DNA of 64,000 bases from an uncultured Actinomycetes bacterium (GTDB lineage Bacteria; Actinomycetota; Actinomycetes; Nanopelagicales; Nanopelagicaceae): assembly GCA_903834145.1 (NCBI GenBank), contig CAILHY010000014.1, positions 1-64,000 on the forward strand, in the 5' to 3' direction. Made by a program: the position numbers and the translations under genes. Below, one piece after another: positions 35,706-44,269 of this stretch; within the stretch, counting starts at the first letter, position 1; the number at the start of each line of letters is the position of its first letter. Below the pieces are notes generated by a model. It saw nothing but the letters and a program-made list of their open reading frames with translations, was not told the DNA's origin and made no database searches.

Positions 35706-36686
35706 ATGCAGGGTATAAGCACACTGCGGCGATTGTTCTTCTCCTCAACGTTCATTCGCATTGCAAGTGCCATCACAACTCTTTTTGGAATTTCTATCTT
35801 TGTCTTTCTGGTACTTCGCGTTATTCCGGGTAACACCATTACCGGAGCATTTGGAATTGAAACAGGGGCACTGAATCCTCAGCAGATCGCAGAATTGCGT
35901 CATTATTATGGAATAGATCAACCCATGATCATGCAATATTTTTCATGGATTAGTAGTTTTCTCAGCGGAAATTTTGGTTACTCCTATGCAACGGGACGTT
36001 CTGTTTTTGCTCTTACAAAAGTGGCCTTGCCCGTTACTATCGAGCTAGCCTTTATTGGAACGATATTAGGTGTCATCATGGGCATCGCGATCGGAATGTT
36101 TAGTGCGCGCAAACCCGGTAGTTTCCGCGACTTCGGAGGGCAATTATTCGGCCTTCTCGCTCTGGCAATTCCCGGCTTCGTATTAAGTACTGCCATCGTT
36201 ACGATCATGGCCAATAAATTTCACTATTTTCCCAACAGTCTTGAATATATGGCTCCATGGAAAGATCCTTGGATGAATTTCCAGCAGATGATGTTTCCTG
36301 GACTCGTCCTTGGCATCGCAGTGGCTGCCCCCGTAATGCGCACGACCAGATCAGCGCTCTTAGAGACTATTGATAAAGATTTCGTGCGCACAGCCTTAGG
36401 TAAAGGTGTGCCTGCTCGCAAAGTTCAATTCAAACATGTTCTGCGCAACTCATTAATTCCGATTGTGACTATGACCGGAATTCAATTTGGGTATTTGCTT
36501 GGCGGTGCAGTTATTGTGGAAAAGATCTTTGCCATGCCAGGCATGGGTCGACAAGTGCTCGAAGCGATCACCCGGAGAGAATATGCAACGGTGCAAAGTA
36601 GCGTCATGGTCTTTGCCATTATGTTCGTGACGATCAATATATTGACCGATTTGGTGTATCGACGAGTAGATCCGCGGATCAAATAA
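35706..36686 (+). CDS. Peptide ABC transporter permease, DppB type
   Basis: 326 residues, six membrane helices. Signature parts are FVFLVLRVIPGNTI, YYGIDQPMIMQYFSWISSFLSGNFGYSY, and the EAA loop RTALGKGVPARKVQFKHVLRNSLIPIVT. The ATG at 35706 is chosen because AGGAGG lies about 10 bases upstream; the longer frame from 35616 would begin inside the hairpin region. It overlaps the next permease gene (TAATG). Confidence 0.93.
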   Translation: MQGISTLRRLFFSSTFIRIASAITTLFGISIFVFLVLRVIPGNTITGAFGIETGALNPQQIAELRHYYGIDQPMIMQYFSWISSFLSGNFGYSYATGRSVFALTKVALPVTIELAFIGTILGVIMGIAIGMFSARKPGSFRDFGGQLFGLLALAIPGFVLSTAIVTIMANKFHYFPNSLEYMAPWKDPWMNFQQMMFPGLVLGIAVAAPVMRTTRSALLETIDKDFVRTALGKGVPARKVQFKHVLRNSLIPIVTMTGIQFGYLLGGAVIVEKIFAMPGMGRQVLEAITRREYATVQSSVMVFAIMFVTINILTDLVYRRVDPRIK

Positions 36687-37546
36687 TGGCCAAGAAAAAG
36701 GAAGTCAGTCAACGGGGCGCAATCCACTATTACCTACAAAGCACCAGTGGAATAGTCGGGGCAGTTCTATTGCTTTTTATGATCGTCGTTTCTATTTGTG
36801 CCGCCATGGGATGGCTCCCCCACAACCCGCTCGACCAAAATGTAGATAACTTGCTACATGCACCTTCAAGCAAGTTCTGGTTTGGCACTGACGATTTCGG
36901 AAGAGATGTCTTTTCCAGAACCCTCGATGGTATGCGTCGATCTCTCACCGTTTCAATTACTGCGGTCTCACTCGCCGCCATCGTTGGAATCACGCTAGGA
37001 ATCCTGGGTGGATACCTGGGCAAATGGTTTGACATGGTTATCACTCGCGTTAGCGATGTCTTCTTCGCATTCCCGGCAATCTTGCTGGCCCTTGCGATCG
37101 TGGCCAGTCTTGGAAACGCTTGGTATGAAACTTCTCTTGCCATCGCCATTGTTTACACGCCTATATTTATTCGAGTGGCGCGTGGACCAGTATTGAGCGT
37201 GAAAGAAATGGATTACATAAAAGTTTCTCGAATACTTGGGTTTTCATCCCCGCGGATTTTAATCAAGCACATTTTGCCAAACGTGTTTGCTCCGATTGTT
37301 GTGCAGATAGCCCTTTCGTTGTCGTGGGCGATTTTGACTGAATCTGGATTGAGCTTTCTTGGCCTCGGAACCCAACCACCAAATGCATCACTGGGGCTCA
37401 TGGTTTCTGATGCACAGCCATTGGCGGCCTTTGCTTGGTGGACTCTTGTATTCCCATCACTTTTCATCACGATCGTAGTTGTTGGTCTCAATCTGGTGGG
37501 CGATGGACTGCGCGATGCGCTCGATCCTGCAAGGAGAAGTTCATGA
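36686..37546 (+). CDS. Peptide ABC transporter permease, DppC type
   Basis: 286 residues with six helices. It opens with a cytosolic lead, then an early helix and FGTDDFGRDVFSRTLDGMRRSL, diagnostic of the DppC/OppC side of the pair, and ends LVGDGLRDALDPARR. The EAA loop is YIKVSRILGFSSPRILIKHILPN. It overlaps both neighbours, so its stoichiometry with DppB and DppD is translationally fixed. Confidence 0.94.
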   Translation: MAKKKEVSQRGAIHYYLQSTSGIVGAVLLLFMIVVSICAAMGWLPHNPLDQNVDNLLHAPSSKFWFGTDDFGRDVFSRTLDGMRRSLTVSITAVSLAAIVGITLGILGGYLGKWFDMVITRVSDVFFAFPAILLALAIVASLGNAWYETSLAIAIVYTPIFIRVARGPVLSVKEMDYIKVSRILGFSSPRILIKHILPNVFAPIVVQIALSLSWAILTESGLSFLGLGTQPPNASLGLMVSDAQPLAAFAWWTLVFPSLFITIVVVGLNLVGDGLRDALDPARRSS

Positions 37547-38511
37547 GTCAACCTCTTCTTTCCGTAAGGGATCTATCCATTTCTACTGTGCAAGATCCCC
37601 GAATACTGGTCAACGATGTGAGTTTTGAAATTCACGCAGGAGAAGCTGTCGGCGTTGTTGGTGAGAGCGGATCCGGTAAAACCCTTTCAGCCCTTTCGGT
37701 TCTGGGCTTATTGCCTCGGGGTGTCGAAGTTTCGGCAGGAACTATAGATTTTGACGGAAACAATTTGCTCTCAATGGATCAAGAGTCTCTGCGCAAATTG
37801 CGAGGACTAGATATCTCGATGGTGTATCAAGATCCAATGACGGCGCTTAACCCCGTTATGAAAATTGGAAAGCAACTTTTGGAAGTCATTGAATCTCACG
37901 AAGAGCTCAACGAGAACTCACTCGATCGAGTACGTCAAGCACTTGAAGAAGTAGGAATTCCAGATGTAAATCGTGCAATGGAAAGTTACCCGCACGAATT
38001 CTCTGGTGGCATGCGCCAGCGGGTTATGATCGCGATGGCACTGATTCTTTCTCCGAAGTTGCTTATTGCCGATGAGCCAACAACGGCACTCGACGTCACC
38101 ATCCAGCAGCAAATACTTGCTCTCGTCGCCGAGGAGCGACAGAAGCGGAACATGTCGATGCTCTGGATCACTCACGATTTAGGTGTTGTTGCCAACCTAG
38201 TTGATCGTCTCGTCGTTATGTACGCAGGCAGAATTGTAGAATCGGGAAGTGTTAAAGAAATCTTTACCAATCCGCAGCACCCATATACTTCGGGGCTTCT
38301 CTCTTCTCTTCCCACCACGACGGATAAAACGCGAAAGAGATTGACATCGATCGCTGGGGTTCCTGAGAAACCTTGGCTAGTCGGTAATACATGTGCTTTT
38401 GCACCACGCTGTTCTTTCGCAACGCAAGAATGTAGGAGCCAAGCGCCTCATCTAGTGGGAACTCTCGAAAAGAGTGTTTCCTGCTTTCACCCCGTTGGGA
38501 GGGCGCGATGA
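37543..38511 (+). CDS. Peptide ABC transporter ATPase, DppD type
   Basis: 322 residues. Walker A GESGSGKTLSAL, signature FSGGMRQRVMIAMAL, Walker B LLIADEPTTALDVT. The C-terminal oligopeptide/dipeptide extension carries Cys residues (CAFAPRCSFATQEC...CFHP), which in this family bind an Fe-S cluster. The ATG at 37543 overlaps the permease stop (ATGA) and follows AAGGAG; a longer frame from 37435 is a shadow of the permease gene. Confidence 0.94.
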   Translation: MSQPLLSVRDLSISTVQDPRILVNDVSFEIHAGEAVGVVGESGSGKTLSALSVLGLLPRGVEVSAGTIDFDGNNLLSMDQESLRKLRGLDISMVYQDPMTALNPVMKIGKQLLEVIESHEELNENSLDRVRQALEEVGIPDVNRAMESYPHEFSGGMRQRVMIAMALILSPKLLIADEPTTALDVTIQQQILALVAEERQKRNMSMLWITHDLGVVANLVDRLVVMYAGRIVESGSVKEIFTNPQHPYTSGLLSSLPTTTDKTRKRLTSIAGVPEKPWLVGNTCAFAPRCSFATQECRSQAPHLVGTLEKSVSCFHPVGRAR

Positions 38512-39461
38512 GCCTCAAGATCGCTGATGTTCGAAAGCAATACAAGATTCAAGCAACGGGAAGTCTGATTAATGCCCTCAACGGGATATCTGTCACCGTC
38601 GAGAAAGGGCAAACTCTCGGCATCGTTGGCGAAAGTGGCTGCGGAAAGTCCACACTGGCTCGTCTTATTTCAGGGCTGGAGCGCACGACATCGGGGGATA
38701 TCTCGTGGTCTGATCAGGCGATGACAGATAAGGCGAGAAATCTCTTTCGAGCTCGTCGCTCCGTGGTCCAATTGGTTTTTCAGGATCCGTACTCATCTCT
38801 CAATCCACGGCAGAAGATAGGTGAGTCCATTTCCGAAATTTTGGAAGTGCACAAACTAGTTCCAGCAAAGGCCATCGATGCTCGCGTAACAGAGCTCCTC
38901 ACGATTGTTGGTTTAGCGGATGATTTAAAACATCGCTATCCACATCAACTCTCGGGCGGACAGAGGCAACGTGTCAGTATTGCGCGTGCATTAGCTGCCG
39001 AACCACAACTTCTTATTTTAGATGAACCAGTTTCAGCCTTGGATGTATCAGTCCGTGCCGAAGTAATGAACTTACTTATTGACCTTCGTGAAAAATTTGG
39101 CTTAACATATATCTTCATTAGCCATGATTTAGCGATGATCCGCTATATCAGCGATGTCATCGCGGTGATGTACCTTGGAAAAATTGTAGAGTTTGGTACA
39201 TGGGAGCAGATTATTGATCGCCCTCAACATCCGTATACGCAAGCTCTTATTGCAGCAATGCCAGATCACAGCATCATCGGCAACCCTGAGACACTTTCGA
39301 AAACACTCAAAGGCGAAGTTCCAGATCCTGCACATCTTCCCACCGGTTGCTCTTTCCATGTACGTTGCCCGAAGGCGGTAGCGTCTTGCATGGTGACGGG
39401 TCCTGAACTTATTGAGATTTCACCCAATCATTTAGTGGCATGTACGGAGGTAGAGCGATGA
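38508..39461 (+). CDS. Peptide ABC transporter ATPase, DppF type
   Basis: 317 residues. Walker A GESGCGKSTLARL, signature LSGGQRQRVSIARAL, Walker B LLILDEPVSALDVS, and the family C-terminal Cys segment (CSFHVRCPKAVASC...C). It completes a five-gene importer of one binding protein, two permeases and two ATPases. It overlaps anmK by four bases, so kinase and importer are on one mRNA. Confidence 0.94.
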   Translation: MSLKIADVRKQYKIQATGSLINALNGISVTVEKGQTLGIVGESGCGKSTLARLISGLERTTSGDISWSDQAMTDKARNLFRARRSVVQLVFQDPYSSLNPRQKIGESISEILEVHKLVPAKAIDARVTELLTIVGLADDLKHRYPHQLSGGQRQRVSIARALAAEPQLLILDEPVSALDVSVRAEVMNLLIDLREKFGLTYIFISHDLAMIRYISDVIAVMYLGKIVEFGTWEQIIDRPQHPYTQALIAAMPDHSIIGNPETLSKTLKGEVPDPAHLPTGCSFHVRCPKAVASCMVTGPELIEISPNHLVACTEVER

Positions 39462-40624
39462 AAATAATTGGCATGATTTCTGGTACTTCATATGATGGCA
39501 TCGATGTTGCTTGTTGCGAATTTACGCAAGTAGATGATGTCATCGAGGTAGTTCAGCATGGATTCACCTCACTTGAGTACACACCCGAATTACATGACAT
39601 GATTGCTGATTCAATGCCTCCCCGTCCGGTAACGATGGAGCGCGTCTGCGTTCTGGATACTCACATTGGGCAAGCATTTTCTCAAGCTGCTCAAAAGGCG
39701 ATCACTGATTTCGATTTCCAACCGGACCTTATTGTTTCCCACGGTCAAACTCTCTTTCATTGGATCGATGCAGATCACAAAGCCCAAGGCACCTTGCAAT
39801 TGGGAGAGGTTTCGTGGATCGCTGAAGAGACAGGTGTACCTGTGCTCTCCAATGTTCGATCCCGCGATGTAGCTGCCGGTGGTCATGGAGCACCTCTCGT
39901 GAGTTTGCTGGATCAACTTCTATTAGGACACTCTGAAAACCCAGAAGGTGCGCTCAATCTAGGCGGAATTTCAAATATCACCATTGCTGGCGCCAACCTT
40001 GCTCCATTGGCATATGACATTGGACCTGCAAATGGGTTATTGGATTCGGCAATTTCTGCTTACAGCAAAGGTGAAAAATCCTACGATGAGGGCGGCAAGA
40101 TCGCTGCCTCTGGCACAGTGGATCTCGCGCTACTTGCTGAGTTTCTTGATGAACCGTATTACTCGCTACCGGCACCGAAATCCACTGGTAAAGAGCTATT
40201 CCACCTTCCATATTTGATCGAGAAGATCGGGCAAGTGCCTACGTGGAATATTGAAAATGTCATGGCGACTCTTTTAGAACTGACTGTCGAAACGGTTGCC
40301 CGTGAAGTTGAGAAATACCATTTAGCAAAGTTGTACATAGCTGGAGGTGGTTCCGCCAATCCAGTGATGATGGCGCGCTTACAGGAACGTTTAGGTTCCT
40401 GCGCAGTGCTCTCGATGGTGGAGTTAGGTATTGATCCTCGGGCAAAAGAAGGTCTCACCTTTGCCTTGATTGGATTTCTATCCATGCACGGCTTAGCGGG
40501 TCAAGTGCCAAGTTGTACTGGCGCTCGCGGTGAGCGCATCCTTGGATCACTCACCCCCGGGAAAGATCCTCTGCGATTACCGCAACCAAGTACCGTCAAA
40601 CCAATACGTGTAAGAGTTCTTTAA
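39458..40624 (+). CDS. anmK: Anhydro-N-acetylmuramic acid kinase
   Basis: Opens the 1,6-anhydro ring and phosphorylates anhydro-MurNAc to MurNAc-6-phosphate, the MurQ substrate. It has 388 residues in an ASKHA fold: N-terminal GMISGTSYDGIDVA, VSHGQTLFHW (catalytic Asp region nearby), TGVPVLSNVRSRDVAAGGHGAPLVSLLD, NLGGISNIT, YDIGPANGLLDS and GGGSANPVMM. The ATG at 39458 is chosen because GGAGG precedes it and it overlaps dppF by ATGA. Anhydro-MurNAc is made by lytic transglycosylases, which points to scavenged or self-released wall fragments. It converges on the GNAT gene with overlapping 3' ends. Confidence 0.95.
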   Translation: MKIIGMISGTSYDGIDVACCEFTQVDDVIEVVQHGFTSLEYTPELHDMIADSMPPRPVTMERVCVLDTHIGQAFSQAAQKAITDFDFQPDLIVSHGQTLFHWIDADHKAQGTLQLGEVSWIAEETGVPVLSNVRSRDVAAGGHGAPLVSLLDQLLLGHSENPEGALNLGGISNITIAGANLAPLAYDIGPANGLLDSAISAYSKGEKSYDEGGKIAASGTVDLALLAEFLDEPYYSLPAPKSTGKELFHLPYLIEKIGQVPTWNIENVMATLLELTVETVAREVEKYHLAKLYIAGGGSANPVMMARLQERLGSCAVLSMVELGIDPRAKEGLTFALIGFLSMHGLAGQVPSCTGARGERILGSLTPGKDPLRLPQPSTVKPIRVRVL

Positions 40625-41124
40625 CCCTTCGATGTTTGCAGCATCTGGATCTCTGGAATCTTCCAGCGTTCATCAATGCGCTCAATTCCCGTTACAGCAA
40701 AACCTTCTTTTTCGTATAGCCCGAGTGCGCTGGAGTTGCTCTTGAAGACCCAGAGCGTTATTTCCGAAAAACCTTTGACATGCAATCGTTCAATTGCATT
40801 CTTGAGCAATGATTTCCCAATTCCTCTGCCAGCAAGGTCAGGATGGACATATAGTGAAAACAAATGTCCACGAAGGGGATCCTGGATATCTTGGCCGATG
40901 CGTGCAACTCCCACTACGGAGTGCTCTACAACTGCCACCAAGGTTTCTCGTTCAGGATGTGGTCCGAGTGCAGATATCCAAAGAGCATGCGCTGCATCTA
41001 GTGTCATTGCATCGCGAACATCCTCTGGTAGCAAATCTCGATACGAGGTAAGCCAGCAGGCACGAAAGGTTGCGACGACGGCATCTAGATCAGTTGCTAT
41101 CCCGTTGCGAATAATGATTTCCAC
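40621..41124 (-). CDS. GNAT-family N-acetyltransferase
   Basis: 167 residues, RimI-like single GNAT domain. Acetyl-CoA loop HPDLAGRGIGKSLL near residue 95 and SSALGLYEKEGFAVTG at the C-terminus are clear. The acceptor is unknown. It is the only minus-strand gene inside the peptidoglycan-fragment locus. The start is GTG at 41124, seven bases after a TAGAGT box, so probably leaderless. It is divergent from the epimerase gene with 12 bases between starts. A role on amino sugars or stem-peptide amines is possible by context only. Confidence 0.82.
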   Translation of the reverse strand: MEIIIRNGIATDLDAVVATFRACWLTSYRDLLPEDVRDAMTLDAAHALWISALGPHPERETLVAVVEHSVVGVARIGQDIQDPLRGHLFSLYVHPDLAGRGIGKSLLKNAIERLHVKGFSEITLWVFKSNSSALGLYEKEGFAVTGIERIDERWKIPEIQMLQTSKG

Positions 41125-41131
41125 GGGTGCA

Positions 41132-41137
41132 ACTCTA
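41132..41137 (-). promoter_or_regulatory. Leaderless-type -10 box (TAGAGT) of the GNAT gene
   Basis: Minus-strand TAGAGT, seven bases (TGCACCC), then GTG at 41124. The box overlaps the first base of the divergent epimerase start codon at 41137. Confidence 0.45.
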
Positions 41138-42165
41138 TGACACGAATCGTTAACGCCTTCTCACGTGTAAGCCCGCGTCCTTTGAGAAATACATTCTCGA
41201 CAGCTCTTCGAAGTGTGAGCGAACTCGAGGTCATTGCATATTGCATCGAAACAGATGATGGCATTCAAGCGTGGGGAGAAAGTGTTGAAACTCCCGCCAT
41301 CACTGGAGATACCAACGTTGCGATACAAAATGCACTCGCGAAGGAAATTCCGATGGCGCTTATCGGAACCGAATTTCATAGCGCTCGTGCCACCTGGAAC
41401 TCGGCAATTAGCCCACTTGATGTTGTCGCGAGTGCCAAGGCTGCAGTTGATCTAGCCCTGTATGACCTTGAAGCGCAATTGGCCGAAGTTTCAATGAATA
41501 CGCTCTTGGGGTGCAAGGTGGAAAGCGTTGCCACCGATGTAACTGTCCCGATTGCGTCCTTGTCGGAAATTGAATCACTTGTTTCCATCCGCTTGGCAGA
41601 AGGTTTTTCCAGTTATAAAGTGAAGTTAGGAATGGAGGACCTCACTCTCTCGTTAGAGAAGTTGCTTCTTATACGCTCACTTATTGGCAATGACAGCGGA
41701 TTGCGAGTAGATGCAAACCAAGCATGGAGCGTGGAGCATTCCATAGAATTCTTGCAAAGTAGCAGTGACCTGAATATTGAATATCTGGAGCAACCCATAA
41801 TTTCGGCAAATAAAAGAGGGTTAGCGATAATTTCTAAGGCTTCCGACACGAAAATCATGGCAGATGAATCATGTTTCACAATGGGAGACATGAACGAATT
41901 GATTGACCTGGGAAGCGCTGATCTCGTCAATCTTAAAGTGCTAAAAAGCGGTGGTATTACCCCGCTATTGGAGATCGCTCAACGAGCAGAACAAGCCGGA
42001 ATGGGAATCTCGATTGGCTCAATGATGGAAGGTGACCGCGGGGTTACCGTGGCTTCGATTCTTGCTGGAGCCCTTGCACCCACTCTTGTGCATGACCTCG
42101 ATGCGGCTTGGTGGGCTAAGGAAAGCACGATTAAATACTCAGATGGGAGAGTGTGGCTTTTATGA
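41137..42165 (+). CDS. Dipeptide epimerase (L-Ala-D/L-Glu epimerase, enolase superfamily)
   Basis: Converts L-Ala-D-Glu from peptidoglycan stems to L-Ala-L-Glu so that ordinary peptidases can use it. It has 342 residues: capping domain, then TIM barrel. The catalytic KxK is in FSSYKVKLGM, the metal ligands are in RVDANQAW, EYLEQP and MADESCF, and the second catalytic Lys is in NLKVLKSGGI. These match the muconate-lactonizing subgroup with dipeptide activity. It overlaps the serine hydrolase gene by ATGA. Exact dipeptide specificity is inferred from context. Confidence 0.9.
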   Translation: MTRIVNAFSRVSPRPLRNTFSTALRSVSELEVIAYCIETDDGIQAWGESVETPAITGDTNVAIQNALAKEIPMALIGTEFHSARATWNSAISPLDVVASAKAAVDLALYDLEAQLAEVSMNTLLGCKVESVATDVTVPIASLSEIESLVSIRLAEGFSSYKVKLGMEDLTLSLEKLLLIRSLIGNDSGLRVDANQAWSVEHSIEFLQSSSDLNIEYLEQPIISANKRGLAIISKASDTKIMADESCFTMGDMNELIDLGSADLVNLKVLKSGGITPLLEIAQRAEQAGMGISIGSMMEGDRGVTVASILAGALAPTLVHDLDAAWWAKESTIKYSDGRVWLL

Positions 42166-43199
42166 ATAGTGAATTGACATCTCTCATTGAGTCCGGAATT
42201 CCTGGATTAGTTTTTGCGAGCTCTCATGAAGGCAGACGAAGTACCACATCAATCGGAAATCGTTCCAGCCTAGATCTAGCTTCGCCATTACTTATGACTA
42301 ACGAGACTTCATTTGATCTTGGCTCGTTGACAAAGATTATAATTACAACCTCGGCTCTTATGGATTTAGTACACGAGAAGAAGATATCTCTAGAAGATAA
42401 AATTTCTAAATATATCTCACAGTGGAACATATCTGAGAAATCTGAAATCACGATCCGAGAACTTCTTCAACATCGTGGGGGATTGTGGGAGTGGCGTCCG
42501 CTCTATATTTCTTTGCAGGATCCAAGTGAAGTTGTTGATTACATCGCGAGATTGCCATTGCGTTATCCCGTGAATCAGAACAGGCACTACTCGGATCTTG
42601 GCTTCATAACTTTAGGTAACGTTGTGGCAAGAATCTTGGGAACTGGTTTGGAAAGTTTGGAGTTCGCACATACTAAGTTTGGCGCGCCAGATGATAAAAG
42701 TGATGTTGCAGCGACTTCCCGAGGTGATCGGTTGGAAAGGGAAATGGTGGGATCCCATGCGCCCTATCCTGTTCCAGAAAAAGTCGAGGACTTCAATCAG
42801 TGGCGCACCCACGTACTCAGTGGCGAAGTTAATGATGGCAACTCCTTTCATCTCATGGGCTCAGTTTCTGGACATGCTGGCCTGTTCTCCACCGCAGAGG
42901 ATCTTTTAGATTTTGGCGAAAGAATCGAGCGACATCCTCAATTTGAAATCTTCACAAGGAGCGGAGCTGATGCGGACGCTCATCTTGGTTTTCGCAGTTG
43001 GGTTGATACCTTCGAAGGGTGCGCAGATAGGTTCTATGGACATACAGGATTCCCCGGGACCGTTCTTGGGATCTCATCTCGACATAAGGCGGTAGCAACT
43101 CTGCTCACCAACCGCCTCCATGTGGAGGGAGCGCCTAGGCCAACGGAGGAGCTGTGGCGCCCAATTTTGCGCTCATTTCACCAGAGTCTGCATCGATAA
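42162..43199 (+). CDS. Class C beta-lactamase-fold serine hydrolase (AmiE-like, cytosolic)
   Basis: 345 residues. Motifs are S-L-T-K (GSLTKIII; nucleophile Ser and Lys), Y-S-D (HYSDLGFITLGN) and H-T-G (GHTGFPGT) in place of KTG. There is no signal peptide, so it acts in the cytosol and is not a resistance beta-lactamase. Bacillus AmiE (YbbE), which I recall as a related protein encoded beside murQ/murR, is a MurNAc-L-Ala amidase; the same role would release stem peptide from imported muropeptides here. A D-amino-acid peptidase or esterase is the alternative. ATGA overlap with the epimerase gene supports a joint pathway. Confidence 0.82.
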   Translation: MNSELTSLIESGIPGLVFASSHEGRRSTTSIGNRSSLDLASPLLMTNETSFDLGSLTKIIITTSALMDLVHEKKISLEDKISKYISQWNISEKSEITIRELLQHRGGLWEWRPLYISLQDPSEVVDYIARLPLRYPVNQNRHYSDLGFITLGNVVARILGTGLESLEFAHTKFGAPDDKSDVAATSRGDRLEREMVGSHAPYPVPEKVEDFNQWRTHVLSGEVNDGNSFHLMGSVSGHAGLFSTAEDLLDFGERIERHPQFEIFTRSGADADAHLGFRSWVDTFEGCADRFYGHTGFPGTVLGISSRHKAVATLLTNRLHVEGAPRPTEELWRPILRSFHQSLHR

Positions 43200-43216
43200 A
43201 TCATCCTCAAAAAGGG

Positions 43217-43245
43217 TTGACGGATACCGCCAGTTTGGCAATAAT
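43217..43245 (+). promoter_or_regulatory. Sigma70-type promoter with internal dyad upstream of the RpiR regulator
   Basis: TTGACG (43217-43222), a 17-base spacer and AATAAT (43240-43245) form one of the best -35/-10 pairs in the window. The spacer holds the dyad GCCA-GTT-TGGC (43229-43239), a plausible operator for the MurR-like repressor encoded just downstream. The leader is about 50 bases with AAAGGAG. Confidence 0.55.
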
Positions 43246-43300
43246 TTTCGCCTACAAGAGATTTGTCTGAAGGATTTTTTCACCATCAAAGGAGCCGGCA

Positions 43301-44269
43301 ATGGCAAAGAAGCCCCCTGCCCTACAAGTTGTCGGTAAAAACTATCGAGACCTCCTGGGTGAAATTGGCAACTCTTTTCCATCTTTCCACGCAAGTGAAG
43401 CCGCTATAGCGCACACCGTTCTTGATAATCCCGAACTTGTGGCCACGATGAATATCTCACAACTTGCACTCGCGAGTTCTACCTCTGTCGCATCAGTCGT
43501 GAGATTTAGCAAAGCTGTGGGATTTAAGGGCTATCCAGAGTTTCGTATGGCGCTCGTGAGTGAGTTAAGTCGCTTGGCGCACACTGGAATTGAAACCTCC
43601 GAGCTCGACGGCGGAATTACTGTCAATGATTCCGCTGCAGATGTTATTCGCAAGATCGCACAAGCCGACGCACGTGCCATTCAATCAACTGCCGAAAGAC
43701 TTGATGTTGCAAGTTTTACCGCGACAATCGATGCTTGGGAAAAAGCAAAAATTGTTGGTGTTTTCGGTGTTGCTTCAGGAGCCTACGTAGCTATGGATTT
43801 ACAACTAAAACTTAATCGCCTCGGCAAGAATTCTGTTGCCTGGAAAGATGCACACATGGCTCTTACTTCCATTGCTCTACTTGGCAAAGGCGATGTTCTC
43901 GTTGCCATTAGCCATAGTGGCACCACTGTTGATGTAGTTGACGTCATGACCGAATTCAAAGCAAGAGGCGTAAAAATTATTCTCATCACAAATACGCTAC
44001 GCAGTCCATCTACTGCTATTGCTGATCTTGTTCTCTATACATCTGCTCGGGAAACCACTTTCCGAAGCGGAGCGACCGCCAGTCGCATTGCTCAACTAAC
44101 AGTGGTTGATTGTCTCTGCGTTGCATTAGCGCAGAGAAACTGGAGCGCAACTAAAAGCGCTTTAGATCTTTCAAGAGAGGCAATCGGAAGCCGAACTGGA
44201 AAGAAAGTGCACGATGAAGGAATGCATGCAAGTAGTACCCCAACCCGCTCTCGAGGAGGAAATAAGTGA
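43301..44269 (+). CDS. RpiR/MurR-family transcriptional regulator
   Basis: 322 residues: N-terminal HTH_6 domain (about 25-100; SEAAIAHTVLDNPELVATMNISQLALASSTSVASVVRFSKAVGFKGYPEFR), then a SIS sugar-phosphate sensor domain (about 140-285; VGVFGVASGAYVAMDLQLKL, VLVAISHSGTTVDVVDVM, LITNT). MurR of E. coli senses MurNAc-6-phosphate, and its gene also lies beside murQ. Here the gene heads the sugar-transporter operon and overlaps the binding-protein gene by ATGA. The ~35-residue C-terminal tail is Lys/Ser-rich. The sensed ligand is probably MurNAc-6P or GlcNAc-6P by context. Confidence 0.9.
   Translation: MAKKPPALQVVGKNYRDLLGEIGNSFPSFHASEAAIAHTVLDNPELVATMNISQLALASSTSVASVVRFSKAVGFKGYPEFRMALVSELSRLAHTGIETSELDGGITVNDSAADVIRKIAQADARAIQSTAERLDVASFTATIDAWEKAKIVGVFGVASGAYVAMDLQLKLNRLGKNSVAWKDAHMALTSIALLGKGDVLVAISHSGTTVDVVDVMTEFKARGVKIILITNTLRSPSTAIADLVLYTSARETTFRSGATASRIAQLTVVDCLCVALAQRNWSATKSALDLSREAIGSRTGKKVHDEGMHASSTPTRSRGGNK

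Noticed and set aside
42162-43199. Antibiotic-resistance beta-lactamase
   Set aside because: The class C fold is present but there is no signal peptide, the third motif is HTG, and the gene is coupled to a dipeptide epimerase.
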